Shown here: positions 17,645-26,210 of the stretch, one piece after another | How the letters are laid out: every line of letters begins with the position of its first letter | Position numbering within the stretch: position 1 is the stretch's first letter | NCBI RefSeq assembly: GCF_014650595.1 | Contig: NZ_BMVG01000001.1 | Coordinates: 434,001 to 498,000, forward strand | Direction of reading: 5' to 3' | Source: Streptomyces alanosinicus | GTDB lineage: Bacteria > Actinomycetota > Actinomycetes > Streptomycetales > Streptomycetaceae | DNA: 64,000 bases | The notes under the pieces: model-generated | What the model saw: only the letters and a program-made list of their open reading frames with translations | What the model was told of the DNA's origin: nothing | Database searches by the model: none | Made by a program: the position numbers and the translations under genes

Positions 17645-18385
17645 CTAGTGCCGCAGGGGCCAGGCCGCGCCTTCCCCGCTCGTGCCGGCGTGGCGCCCGC
17701 ATTCGTCCGTGAGGATCTCCAGCAGGCTCAGCGGATCCGGCAGGGGCTGTTCCGGGCCGCGGCCCGGTACCCAGCGCACCCGCCGACCGTCGTCGCCGGG
17801 CAGCCGGGCGGGCGGTACGAGCACATACGACCCCCGGCAGTGCCAGCGCAGCCCCGGGTGCTCGTCCATGGTCTCGGGGTGGCAGTCCAGCTCGCACGGC
17901 CACCACTCGTCCTCGTCCTCGGGGGTGCCGCGGGTGAGGGTGAAGAACAGCATGCGTCCGTCGTCGCTCTCGGCGACCGGACCGACCTCGACGCCGCTGC
18001 CGAGCAGTCGGTCGAGGGCCTCCCGGCCGGCCTGAAGAGGCACGTCGAGGACGTCGTGGGTCATGCCGGTGGCGGTGATGAAGTTGGCCTGCGGCTGATG
18101 CCGGGCCCAGCGCTCGACCTGGGCGCGGTCGGTGGTGGACTGGGTCTGCCAGGCGAACGACACCGGGTGCCGGGCCGGGGTGGGACAGCCCACGCGGTCA
18201 CAGGAACAGCGGTAGCCGGGGGCGGGGTGCGCGGCGGGGGCGAGCGGCAGGCCCGCCGCGGCGGCGGCCACCAGCAGGGCCTCACGGCCGCCGTCGTCGG
18301 CGGCGGCCTCCCTCGGGCGTCGTCCGAGCAGCCACTGGGAGAGTTTGCCCTGCCGGCCGGACCGGCCGCCGAACGTCGCGCTCAT
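17645..18385 (-). CDS. Bifunctional DNA primase/polymerase-like protein
   Basis: A 246-aa protein matching the N-terminal prim-pol (AEP) domain proteins common in Streptomyces: CSCDRVGCPTPARHPVSFAW at residues about 60-80, the catalytic-loop position THDVLDVP, and the GSYVLVPPARLP block. The DxD metal motif is degenerate (D-V-L-D), so polymerase activity is doubtful. I prefer the ATG at 18385, with GAGGCGAGG 6 nt upstream; an in-frame ATG at 18430 would add 15 residues and has only a poor ribosome site. No plasmid or phage context is visible. Confidence 0.75.
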   Translation of the reverse strand: MSATFGGRSGRQGKLSQWLLGRRPREAAADDGGREALLVAAAAAGLPLAPAAHPAPGYRCSCDRVGCPTPARHPVSFAWQTQSTTDRAQVERWARHQPQANFITATGMTHDVLDVPLQAGREALDRLLGSGVEVGPVAESDDGRMLFFTLTRGTPEDEDEWWPCELDCHPETMDEHPGLRWHCRGSYVLVPPARLPGDDGRRVRWVPGRGPEQPLPDPLSLLEILTDECGRHAGTSGEGAAWPLRH

Positions 18386-18524
18386 CAATCGCCTCGCCTC
18401 GGTGGTCGCCTCGCGGTGTGCGGACAGCATGCCTTATCGTCCCATCTTCCTGCGCTTCGGGGTGCCAGGGGCGGTTTCGGCGGAACCGGACGGGATCCGC
18501 CGCACGGCCGGCGGGCCGCCGAGG

Positions 18525-19520
18525 CTACGCGGGCGGCGCCGGCGGCGGCCACGCATCGCCCCAGTCGGCGTCCCGGGCCGCCTTGTACAGGTCGCCGTGG
18601 CGTTTGGTGACCGTCGTACGCGCCAGGCGTTCGTCGGCCTCGCACAGGTCCAGCAGCACCTGGCCCTTACGGATCTGGGGGCGCCGGACGATCCGGGAGG
18701 GGGCGGGCCGGGCGGGCAGCCGGGTGGCGACGACGTAGGAGAACTTCTCGTCCTCGTACGGGAGGCTGCCGCCCTTGACCTGGCGGTGCAGCGAGGAGCG
18801 GGTCACCCGGGCGGAGAAGTGGCACCAGTCCTTGCCCGCTTCGATGGGGCAGGCGGCGCTGTGCGGGCAGGGGGCGGCGATGTGCAGTCCGGCGCGGACG
18901 AGCCGGTCGCGGGCCTCGATCACCCGGGCGTATCCGGCCGGGGTGCCGGCCTCCACGATCACCACGGCCGGGGCGGCGGCCGCGGCGGCGTCCACGAGGG
19001 CGGCGCGGTCGCGCTCGGAGAGTTCGTTGAGGACGTACGACACCGTGACGAGATCGGTGTCGTCCAGGCTGAGGTCGGCGCCGATCCGGGCGCGCCGCCA
19101 GCGGGCGCCGGTCAGGGCCGGGTTGGCGGCGGCGATCTCCCGGCCGAGCGCGAGGGCGGGCTCGGCCCAGTCCAGCACGGTGACGCCGCGCTCGCCGGGC
19201 CAGGTCGCGGTGACGGCCCAGGTGGCAGCGCCGGTGCCGCCGCCGACGTCGGTGTGGCTGCGGGGCGTCCAGTCGGGCACGGCCGCGGCCAACGCCTCCA
19301 GCGCGGTGTGGACCGCCTCGAAGGTGGCCGGCATCCGGTAGGCGGCGTAGGCGATCACATCGGCGCGGTCGCGGAGGATCGGGGTGTGGGTGGGGGTGTC
19401 GCCCCGGTAGTTGGCGATGAGCCGCTCGACGGCTGTGGCGGCTTGCCTGGGCGGGAGTCCGTCGAGCAGTTCGGCGAGGCTCCTGCGGAGGGCTTCGGCC
19501 GGGGGTACGGGGGCGTTCAC
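18525..19520 (-). CDS. Rsm22-like small ribosomal subunit protein (SAM methyltransferase fold)
   Basis: A 331-aa protein of the Rsm22 family, related to mitochondrial ribosome assembly methyltransferases. A SAM-binding motif HTDVGGGTGAATWA is near residue 90, followed by VTVLDWAEPALALG. The C-terminal half contains cysteine residues that in the eukaryotic family bind an iron-sulfur cluster (CPHSAACP ... DWCHFS). The C-terminal tail is basic with a proline-rich end. The role in rRNA maturation is inferred from the family. Encoded between genes of unrelated function. Confidence 0.85.
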   Translation of the reverse strand: MNAPVPPAEALRRSLAELLDGLPPRQAATAVERLIANYRGDTPTHTPILRDRADVIAYAAYRMPATFEAVHTALEALAAAVPDWTPRSHTDVGGGTGAATWAVTATWPGERGVTVLDWAEPALALGREIAAANPALTGARWRRARIGADLSLDDTDLVTVSYVLNELSERDRAALVDAAAAAAPAVVIVEAGTPAGYARVIEARDRLVRAGLHIAAPCPHSAACPIEAGKDWCHFSARVTRSSLHRQVKGGSLPYEDEKFSYVVATRLPARPAPSRIVRRPQIRKGQVLLDLCEADERLARTTVTKRHGDLYKAARDADWGDAWPPPAPPA

Positions 19521-19581
19521 CCGGTGATTCTATGGCGCCCGGCGCCGGTGCCGGTCCGCTCGGCCGGCTGTGACGCGGGCC

Positions 19582-20706
19582 TCAGATCACCGCCCTCGCC
19601 AGCCGGGTCGCCAGTGCCGCCCTCGGTGCGCTGTCCGGCGGCCGGCGGCGCGGGTGGACCGTGTTGGCCAGCAGGACCAGGAACGTGTCCGTCCTCGGGT
19701 CGAGGACGAGTGACGTGCCCGTGAACCCCGTGTGCCCCGCCGCCCCCGCGCCCGCGAGTTCGCCCATGAACCACGGCTGGTCGAGGGCGAAGCCCAGCCC
19801 CGGCGGGGTGAACAGCAGCTCGACGAAGTCGGGGCCGAGGATGCGGGCGGGGCCGTAGGAGCCGCCGGCGAGCAGGGCGCGGCAGAAGACCGCCAGGTCG
19901 GGGGCGGTGGAGAAGAGACCCGCGTGTCCGGCGACCCCGCCGAGCGCCCAGGCGTTCTCGTCGTGGACCACGCCCCGCAGCATCCCGCGGTCCGTCTTGG
20001 CCCAGGGCCGCCGCTGGTCCTCGGTGGCGGCCGCGCCCCGGCAGGGGCCGAAGGTGGTGGCCGTCATGCCGAGCGGGCGGGTGATGCCCTCCTGGACGAG
20101 GACGTCGAGGCTGCGGCCGGTGATGCGCTCCAGCACGGACTGGAGCAGCAGCATGTTCAGGTCCGAGTACCGGTACCGGCCGGGCGGGCCGGTCGGGGCC
20201 TCGGCGCGCAGCCGGGCCAGGCGGGTGGCGTCGTCCGGGCAGTCGTACAGCGGGAGTTCGGGGCGGAGCCCGGAGGTGTGGGTGAGCAGCCGGCGCACGG
20301 TGATGCCATGGGCGGCCGCGGCGTGGAGGTCGGGGAGGTAGTCGCCGACCCGGGCGTCCATGCCGAGGGTGCCGCGCTCGATCTGCTGCACGACGGCGAC
20401 GGAGGTGAACAGCTTGGTGAGGGAGGCCAGGTCGAAGGGGGTGTCGACGGTGGCGGGGACCCGGGCGGCGGGCGGCAGTTCGACACCGGTGTCGGTCTCG
20501 GGGTCGTAGCCGCAGTAGCGGACGGCGAAGCCCGACGCCTCGGCCACGGCGATCACGGGTCCGCGGCCGGCCAGCACGACGGCGCCGGGCGCCCAGGGGC
20601 GGTCACCGGCGGTGAGGGCGTGCACCTCGCCGACCAGGTGCCCGAGCTCCACGGGGTCGAGCCCGGCCCGTTCCGGTGTGTCGGCGCGCAGTCTCGGTGC
20701 GCTCAG
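19582..20706 (-). CDS. Serine hydrolase of the class C beta-lactamase/esterase family, probable CTG start
   Basis: A 374-aa penicillin-binding-protein-like hydrolase: catalytic S-x-x-K is ASLTKLF near residue 100, the second-motif tyrosine is in RYRYSDLN, and HTGFTGT replaces KTG as in esterase/DD-peptidase relatives. No signal peptide is visible. The family's N-terminus (LRADTPERAGLDP) extends upstream of any ATG, GTG or TTG. The only fitting start is CTG at 20706-20704, which overlaps the exporter's TGA as CTGA and has GGAGG 10 nt upstream. The conventional alternative is GTG at 20652, which would remove 18 conserved-looking residues. Coupled to the MFS gene. Confidence 0.82.
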   Translation of the reverse strand: MSAPRLRADTPERAGLDPVELGHLVGEVHALTAGDRPWAPGAVVLAGRGPVIAVAEASGFAVRYCGYDPETDTGVELPPAARVPATVDTPFDLASLTKLFTSVAVVQQIERGTLGMDARVGDYLPDLHAAAAHGITVRRLLTHTSGLRPELPLYDCPDDATRLARLRAEAPTGPPGRYRYSDLNMLLLQSVLERITGRSLDVLVQEGITRPLGMTATTFGPCRGAAATEDQRRPWAKTDRGMLRGVVHDENAWALGGVAGHAGLFSTAPDLAVFCRALLAGGSYGPARILGPDFVELLFTPPGLGFALDQPWFMGELAGAGAAGHTGFTGTSLVLDPRTDTFLVLLANTVHPRRRPPDSAPRAALATRLARAVI

Positions 20707-22007
20707 TTCTCGTCTCCCTCCGGCCCCGCAAGGGTGTTCCCCCGCGTGTTCCAGGGACGGCACATTCCCATGAAGCAGGCCGCCGCGACCAGTGCCCCGG
20801 TCAGTTGGACCACGGCCATGGGTACGGCGGTGTGCTCTCCGGCGACGCCGACGAGCGGCGAGGCGACCGCGCCGACGAGGAAGGAGGAGGTGCCGAGCAG
20901 CGCGGAGGCGGAGCCGGCGGCGTGCCGGGTGCGCAGCAGGGCCAGGGACTGGGCGTTGGGGAGGGTGATGCCCATCGCCGACATCAGGACGAAGAGCGCG
21001 GCCGCGACGGGGGCCAGGCCGACCTCGCCGAGGGCGCCGGCCGACATCAGCAGCAGGGCACTCGCGGCGAGCACGATCACCGCGAGGCCGCAGGCCAGCA
21101 CCTTCTCCAGGGCGACCCGGCCGACCAGCAGCTTGCCGTTGATCTGCCCGGCGATCACCAGTCCGACCGAGTTGAGGCCGAACAGCAGACTGAAGGTCTG
21201 CGGGGAGGCGCCGTAGATCTCCTGGATGACGAAGGGGGACGCGGATATGTACGCGAACAGCGCGGCGAAGGCGAAGCCGCCGGCCAGCATGTAGCCGGTG
21301 AAGGGCAGGTCGGCGAGCAGCCCGCGCATGGCGCGCAGGGCCGCCCCGGCTCCCCCGGTGTGCCGCTCGGCGGGCGGCAGCGTCTCGGGCAGCCGCAGCC
21401 GGACGAGCGCGGCGAGCAGCGCACCGACCGCGGTGAGGACGACGAACACGCCCCGCCAGTCCGTCACCCGCAGGATCTGCCCGCCGATCAGCGGCGCGAC
21501 GACCGGCGCGACCCCGGAGACCAGCATCAGGGTGGAGAAGAAGCGGGCCAGGGCCACGCCGTCGTACAGGTCGCGTACGACGGCTCGTGCGATGACGATC
21601 CCGGCCGCGCCGGCGAGGCCCTGCACCAGCCGGAGGGCGACCAGCGTCTCGACGTTCGGTGCGAGGGCGCACAGGGCGGTCGCGAGGAGGTAGCCGGCGA
21701 GGCCGGCGAGGAGCGGCCGGCGGCGGCCCCAGCGGTCGCTCAGCGGGCCGACGACCAGCTGCCCGAGGGCCATGCCCAGCAGGCATGCGGTGAGGGTGAG
21801 CTGGACGGTGGCGGCGGGCGCGTCAAGGGATCCGGTGACCTCCGGCAGGGCCGGGAGGTACATGTCCATGGCGAGCGGGGGTGTCGCGGTGAGGCCGCCG
21901 AGGACGAGGGTGACGAGCAGGCCGGTGCGGGGGCCGGCGGCGGACGGCCGGGCAGGGGTGGCCGGGTGCCGGGTCCTCGGCGTCGGCGCCGCCGCGTGCT
22001 CGTGCAT
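20703..22007 (-). CDS. Bcr/CflA-family multidrug exporter
   Basis: A 434-aa MFS exporter of the Bcr/CflA subfamily (bicyclomycin, chloramphenicol, sulfonamide resistance): MDMYLPALPEV in helix 1, GPLSDRWGRRRPLL motif A, RLVQGLAGAAGIVIARAVVRDLYDG, and the Bcr-type SGVAPVVAPLIGGQIL motif C. GGGGAGGG lies 4 nt before the ATG at 22007. It forms an overlapping two-gene unit with the serine hydrolase downstream. It is divergent from the MocA-type oxidoreductase gene. Substrate unknown. Confidence 0.92.
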   Translation of the reverse strand: MHEHAAAPTPRTRHPATPARPSAAGPRTGLLVTLVLGGLTATPPLAMDMYLPALPEVTGSLDAPAATVQLTLTACLLGMALGQLVVGPLSDRWGRRRPLLAGLAGYLLATALCALAPNVETLVALRLVQGLAGAAGIVIARAVVRDLYDGVALARFFSTLMLVSGVAPVVAPLIGGQILRVTDWRGVFVVLTAVGALLAALVRLRLPETLPPAERHTGGAGAALRAMRGLLADLPFTGYMLAGGFAFAALFAYISASPFVIQEIYGASPQTFSLLFGLNSVGLVIAGQINGKLLVGRVALEKVLACGLAVIVLAASALLLMSAGALGEVGLAPVAAALFVLMSAMGITLPNAQSLALLRTRHAAGSASALLGTSSFLVGAVASPLVGVAGEHTAVPMAVVQLTGALVAAACFMGMCRPWNTRGNTLAGPEGDEN

Positions 22008-22089
22008 GCGTCCCTCCCCTGTCCGAAGCCACCTGATAGGACACGACCGGCACCTATGCTCTCAGCTCGTACAGAGTGCCGGGGTACGC

Positions 22090-23121
22090 ATGAGCGAGGG
22101 CGGGGCCATGGGAGAGAAGGTGCGCTGGGGGATCCTGGCGACGGGCGGGATCGCGGCGGCGTTCGCGGCCGACCTGGTCGACCTGCCGGACGCGGAGATC
22201 GCCGCGGTGGCCTCGCGGCGGCGGGAGTCGGCGCAGGCGTTCGCGGAGCGGTTCGGGGCGGGGCGGGCGTACGGCGACTGGGAGTCGCTGGCGGTGGATC
22301 CGGACATCGATGTCGTGTACGTCGCCACCCCGCACTCGGCGCACCGGGCGGCGGCCGGGCTGTGCCTGGCGGCGGGCCGCAACGTGCTGTGCGAGAAGCC
22401 GTTCACGCTGAACCTGCGCGAGACGGAGGAACTCGTCGCGCTGGCGCGCACCCACGACCGCTTCCTGATGGAGGCGATGTGGACGTACTGCAATCCGCTG
22501 GTCCGGCGGCTGAAGGCGCTCGTGGACGACGGGGTGATCGGCGACGTGCGCACCGTGCAGGCCGACTTCGGACTGGCCGGACCGTTCCCGCCGGCGCACC
22601 GGCTGCGGGATCCGGCCCTCGGCGGCGGGGCGCTGCTGGACCTGGGCGTGTACCCGGTGTCGTTCGCGCAGCTGCTGCTGGGCGAGCCGGACGCGGTCGC
22701 GGGGAGCGCGCTGCTCTCGCCGGAGGGCGTCGATCTGCAGACGGGCGCGGTGCTGTCCTGGGCGAGCGGGGCGCTGGCCGTGCTGCACTGCTCGATCGCG
22801 GGCGGTACGGGCGGCACGGCCTCGGTGACCGGTTCGCGCGGCCGGATCGACGTGCCGTCCGGGTTCTTCCACCCGGAGCGGTTCGTGCTGCACCGCGACG
22901 GCCGTGATCCGCAGGAGTTCACCGCCGACCCGGGCGACGGGCCGCGCGCCACCCTGCGGCACGAGGCGGCCGAGGTGATGCGGGCGCTGCGGGCCGGCGA
23001 GAAGGAGTCGCCGCTGGTGCCGCTGGAGGGCTCGCTCGCGGTGATGCGGACGCTGGACGCGCTGCGGGAGCGGATCGGGGTGCGGTATCCGGGCGAGGAG
23101 CCGGCCGGCCTCCCCGGATAA
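22090..23121 (+). CDS. Gfo/Idh/MocA-family oxidoreductase
   Basis: A 343-aa NAD(P)-dependent dehydrogenase with a Rossmann start [15 protein letters not shown], the [10 protein letters not shown] loop and the family hallmark CEKPFTLN with its catalytic-site Lys; the C-terminal domain has the [20 protein letters not shown] block. Acts on a sugar, inositol or diol derivative; the exact substrate is unclear. ATG 22090 and ATG 22108 are both possible; the second has the better ribosome site (GAGG 9 nt upstream). A TATGCT -10-like box at 22054 could drive it. Confidence 0.9.
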   Translation: MSEGGAMGEKVRWGILATGGIAAAFAADLVDLPDAEIAAVASRRRESAQAFAERFGAGRAYGDWESLAVDPDIDVVYVATPHSAHRAAAGLCLAAGRNVLCEKPFTLNLRETEELVALARTHDRFLMEAMWTYCNPLVRRLKALVDDGVIGDVRTVQADFGLAGPFPPAHRLRDPALGGGALLDLGVYPVSFAQLLLGEPDAVAGSALLSPEGVDLQTGAVLSWASGALAVLHCSIAGGTGGTASVTGSRGRIDVPSGFFHPERFVLHRDGRDPQEFTADPGDGPRATLRHEAAEVMRALRAGEKESPLVPLEGSLAVMRTLDALRERIGVRYPGEEPAGLPG

Positions 23122-23125
23122 CCGT

Positions 23126-23155
23126 ATGGCGGACATGGTATTCCGCATGGCGGAC
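23126..23155. promoter_or_regulatory. Repeated ATGGCGGAC sites before SDR gene
   Basis: ATGGCGGAC occurs twice (23126-23134 and 23147-23155), 21 bp or two helical turns apart, with an inverted repeat GCGGA-N8-TCCGC (23129-23146) between them. The block lies 23-52 nt before the SDR start, and a TACGCT -10-like box follows at 23163. It could be an activator or repressor site. Confidence 0.4.
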
Positions 23156-23177
23156 TCGCCGCCTACGCTGCGGAGCC

Positions 23178-23936
23178 ATGACTGACAGGGATGCGAAGAT
23201 CGCGGTGGTGACCGGCGCCGGTTCCGGCATCGGGCGGGCCGTCGCCGTGGAACTGCTGAACACCGGCTGGTCGGTGGCGCTGGCCGGCCGGCGCGCCGAG
23301 ACGCTGGAGGAGACGGCGGCGCTGGTGCCGCGGGGCGCCGCGCTCGCCGTGCGCACCAACGTCTCCCGCCCCGAGGACGTGGACGCCCTGTTCGCGGCGA
23401 CGGTGGCGCACTTCGGCCGGGTGGACCTGCTGTTCAACAACGCGGGGACCTTCGGGCCCGGCGGGGTCCCGGTCGAGGAGCTGCCCTACGCCGCGTGGCG
23501 GCACGTGGTGGACACCAACCTCAACGGGGCGTTCCTCTGCGCGCAGGCGGCGTACCGGCGGATGAAGGAGCAGGATCCACAGGGCGGCCGGATCATCAAC
23601 AACGGCTCCATCTCGGCGCACACGCCCCGGCCGCACTCGGTCGCCTACACCGCGACCAAGCACGCGCTGACCGGCCTCACCAAGTCGCTGTCGCTGGACG
23701 GGCGGCCGTACGGCATCGCGGTCGGGCAGATCGACATCGGCAACGCGGCGACCGACATGACGGCCCGGATGCAGACCGGCGCGCTGCAGGCGAACGGCGA
23801 GGTGGCCGTGGAGCCGGTGATGGACGTGTCCGATGTGGCGCGCACCGTACGGCACATGGCCGAGCTGCCGCTGGAGGCGAACGTGCAGTTCGCGACGGTG
23901 CTGGCGACGGGGATGCCGTACATCGGGCGGGGCTGA
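23178..23936 (+). CDS. Short-chain dehydrogenase/reductase
   Basis: A 252-aa classical SDR: cofactor motif [13 protein letters not shown], catalytic Ser in NGSIS, and Y-x-x-x-K as YTATKHA. It has the usual length and one Rossmann domain. After the catalytic Lys the sequence reads [12 protein letters not shown], as in SDRs of broad carbonyl specificity. The ATG at 23178 is preceded by GGAG at close spacing. Substrate unknown; the gene may be cotranscribed with the MocA-type gene 56 nt upstream, or use its own promoter. Confidence 0.9.
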   Translation: MTDRDAKIAVVTGAGSGIGRAVAVELLNTGWSVALAGRRAETLEETAALVPRGAALAVRTNVSRPEDVDALFAATVAHFGRVDLLFNNAGTFGPGGVPVEELPYAAWRHVVDTNLNGAFLCAQAAYRRMKEQDPQGGRIINNGSISAHTPRPHSVAYTATKHALTGLTKSLSLDGRPYGIAVGQIDIGNAATDMTARMQTGALQANGEVAVEPVMDVSDVARTVRHMAELPLEANVQFATVLATGMPYIGRG

Positions 23937-24242
23937 GGCGGGGCCGGGGCGGGGTCTGGAGTGGGTCCGGGGCGCACGCTGGGGCGCGTGCCGGGCGGGA
24001 GTGCACCCTTCATCACAAACGGAATTTGAATATCCGCAGTATTGCGGCCCGTCGAGCGCATATGCTCAACTTTCCTCCACGATAGCTTCACAGTTGGAGC
24101 ACGTGGATTCCGCAGCCACACTGAGGGGGGGAGTCGGCGGCCGTTCCACCGGGCCGGAGTTGGGGGGTGGACCTCGCGCGGGACGCGGGGTACGCACCGG
24201 CCGATGGAACGGCCGCCGCATATTTTCAGCCGTTCGGGCGAG
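23937..24242. other. 306-nt intergenic region with AT-rich core and long stem-loop
   Basis: Lies between the 3' ends of the SDR and DD-carboxypeptidase genes. Positions 24010-24110 are unusually AT-rich for this genome and contain promoter-like elements (TTGAAT near 24026, TATGCT near 24060 on the plus strand). At 24136-24148 and 24205-24217 a perfect 13-bp inverted repeat GGCGGCCGTTCCA / TGGAACGGCCGCC encloses a 56-nt loop and is followed by a T-rich stretch. I find no convincing protein gene. A small RNA or structured 3' region is possible. Confidence 0.5.
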
Positions 24243-25511
24243 TCAGCGCCGGTGCCGGCCGCCGGACTCCGTCGCCCCCGGGGCCTCCGCCCTCGCCGTG
24301 GCCTCGGTCTTCGCCGTGTCCCCCGCCGTCTCGGTGACCTCCGTGTCCGCCTCGGCCAGCGCGGCCGCCGCGACCCGCCTGCGGCGCCGCTTCACCGCCC
24401 ACGCCCCGGCCGCCGCCAGCAGCAGCGCCGTACCGCCCGCGCCCTCCACCAGCCGTCCGGTGGAGGGGCGGCCGGAGCCCCCCGAGCCGGGTGCGCCGGC
24501 CGCCGGCTGTGCCGCGTTGTGCCCGGACGCCGGGCGCGCCCTCGCGCCGCCCTCGCTGAGCGGATCGACGAGCGTGCCCACGGCCCGCGCCGAACGCCCC
24601 TGTCCGAAGCCCCAGTCGAGCAGTGCGGCGGTCTGCTCGTAGACGGCGTTGCTGCCCTCGGCCGGGTGCATGACCGTCACCAGCAGGGTGCGCCCGCCCC
24701 GGGTCGCGGCGCCGGTGAAGGTGTTGCCCGCATGGCTGGTGTAGCCGTTCTTGACACCGATCAGGCCGTCGTATGTCTTCAGACCCCATGCCCCGGTCAG
24801 CAGACGGTCGGTGTTCTGGATCTGGAAGGTCTTCTTGCCGCCGGCCGGGAAGTCGGCGGTCCGGGTGCCGCAGTAGCCGCGGAAGTCGGCGTCCTTCAGG
24901 CCGTGCCGGCCGAAGAGCGAGAGGTCGTACGCCGAGGAGATCTGGCCCGGGTGGTCGAAGCCGTCGGGGCTGACCACATGGGTGTCCAGGGCCTGCAGGT
25001 CCTCGGCCTTGGACTGCATCTCGGCGACGGTCTTGGCGATGCCGCCGTTCATGTGCGAGAGCACATGAACGGCGTCGTTGCCGGAGCGCAGGAACACGCC
25101 CTGCCACAACTGGTCGACGGTGTAGGTGAGGCCGGGCTTGATCCCGACCAGGCTGGAGCCGGCCGGGACGTCGAGGACGTCGGAGTCCTTCACCGTGTAC
25201 CGCTCGGTGCGGTCGAACTTCTTCAGCACGGTGTCCGCGAACAGCATCTTCAGTGTGGACGCGGGCGGCAGCCGCCGGTGCGCGTTGAACGCGGCGAGCA
25301 CCTCGCCGCTCTCGCAGTCGGCGACCAGCCAGGAACGGGCGGTGAGTTTGCCGGGCAGCCCGGAGGCGCCGCGCACCTGGACGCCGTTACGGGCCAGCTG
25401 CTCGCCCCCGACGACCGTGGTCGCGGAGGCCTCGGTGGCCGTGGACAGGGGAAGGGCGGCGGCGGCCAGCCCGAGGACAGCACGCCGGCTGAGCCGGGAA
25501 CATTCACGCAC
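24243..25511 (-). CDS. D-alanyl-D-alanine carboxypeptidase (S11 family), Tat-exported and membrane-anchored
   Basis: Trims the terminal D-Ala of peptidoglycan stem peptides outside the cell. From the GTG at 25511 the protein is 422 aa: a twin-arginine-like signal SRRAVLGLAAAALPL, catalytic S-x-x-K as PASTLKM, S-x-N as RSGNDA, and KNG in place of KTG (GVKNGYTSHAGNTF). A Pro/Gly-rich linker leads to a C-terminal hydrophobic anchor (GGTALLLAAAGAWAV) and a basic, acidic-mixed cytoplasmic tail. The start is uncertain; a TTG at 25616 and a GTG at 25526 are in frame, none with a good ribosome site. Confidence 0.85.
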   Translation of the reverse strand: MRECSRLSRRAVLGLAAAALPLSTATEASATTVVGGEQLARNGVQVRGASGLPGKLTARSWLVADCESGEVLAAFNAHRRLPPASTLKMLFADTVLKKFDRTERYTVKDSDVLDVPAGSSLVGIKPGLTYTVDQLWQGVFLRSGNDAVHVLSHMNGGIAKTVAEMQSKAEDLQALDTHVVSPDGFDHPGQISSAYDLSLFGRHGLKDADFRGYCGTRTADFPAGGKKTFQIQNTDRLLTGAWGLKTYDGLIGVKNGYTSHAGNTFTGAATRGGRTLLVTVMHPAEGSNAVYEQTAALLDWGFGQGRSARAVGTLVDPLSEGGARARPASGHNAAQPAAGAPGSGGSGRPSTGRLVEGAGGTALLLAAAGAWAVKRRRRRVAAAALAEADTEVTETAGDTAKTEATARAEAPGATESGGRHRR

Positions 25512-25664
25512 CCCGGGACCGTACACCGCGCCCAGCAGGGGATTCGCGGATCGACGGCCGAACGGCTGGGAATTTGCCGCGTTATGAAAATCCGATGAGT
25601 TACCCCGGTTTCCCAAGTCCCCTACGTCTTTTGCCCAGGCATCCTCGGCCCAAGGCGATAACGG

Positions 25665-25991
25665 CTATGCCTGGCCGGTCTCGAAGCGGGAGATACGGCC
25701 GTCGTCCGCGACGGTGAAGGTCCACCGGGTGCGCATCTCGCCCCAGGTGTCGTTGCGGTAGCGGGCGACGAGGGCCCGTCCGCCGGAGGTCTCCTTGTCG
25801 ACCTCCAGGTGCCCGTGGCTGGAGAAGATCTCCCGGTCGATCCACTCGTCCAGGTCACGGTCGGAACCGTCGTCGGACATGGTCGCGCCGGGTGCCAGGA
25901 GGGACATGAAGCGGTCCCGGTCATGGGAGTTGACGGCGCTGACGAAGGCCCGGACAGCCGGGTCGCTGAGATTGGCTGGCTTGATGCTCAT
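25665..25991 (-). CDS. SnoaL/NTF2-like protein
   Basis: A 108-aa protein with the NTF2-like cone-fold pattern: helix PAVRAFVSAVNSHDRDRFMSLLAPGATM, then strands including ALVARYRNDTWGEMRTRWTFTVADDGRISRFETG split over about 40 residues. This fold includes polyketide cyclases and limonene epoxide hydrolases but most small members have no assigned reaction. The ATG at 25991 lacks a strong ribosome site. No biosynthetic neighbours adjoin it, so it is annotated only by fold. Confidence 0.75.
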   Translation of the reverse strand: MSIKPANLSDPAVRAFVSAVNSHDRDRFMSLLAPGATMSDDGSDRDLDEWIDREIFSSHGHLEVDKETSGGRALVARYRNDTWGEMRTRWTFTVADDGRISRFETGQA

Positions 25992-26126
25992 GGCGCCAGG
26001 CTCACACCGCTGTCCCGGACCCGCCACCGGAACGCCCTTCACGACCGGCCACCCGAACGCCCTGCCCGACGGGCCTACGGGCGCCGGTCCTGCGACGGTG
26101 GAACACGAGTCCCTCCGCCCCTCCCC

Positions 26127-26200
26127 CTGCTTCCCCCCTGCTTCCCCCCTGCTTCTTCCCTGCTTCTTCCCTGCTTCTCCGCCTCTCCGCCTCTCCGCCT
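26127..26200. repeat. Polypyrimidine tandem repeat upstream of doxX-like gene
   Basis: Five copies of an 11-bp unit beginning CTGCTTC (starts at 26127, 26138, 26149, 26160 and 26171) run into 8-bp units GCCTCTCC (26181 and 26189). The plus strand is almost purely C and T here. It ends 10 nt before the GTG start at 26211, immediately before the ribosome site. Confidence 0.85.
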
Positions 26201-26210
26201 GGGAGCCACC

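Noticed and set aside
22008..22089. TGTCC / GGACA inverted repeat in the gap between the Bcr/CflA and MocA-type genes
   Set aside because: Only 5-bp arms with a 14-nt spacer; too weak to call an operator.
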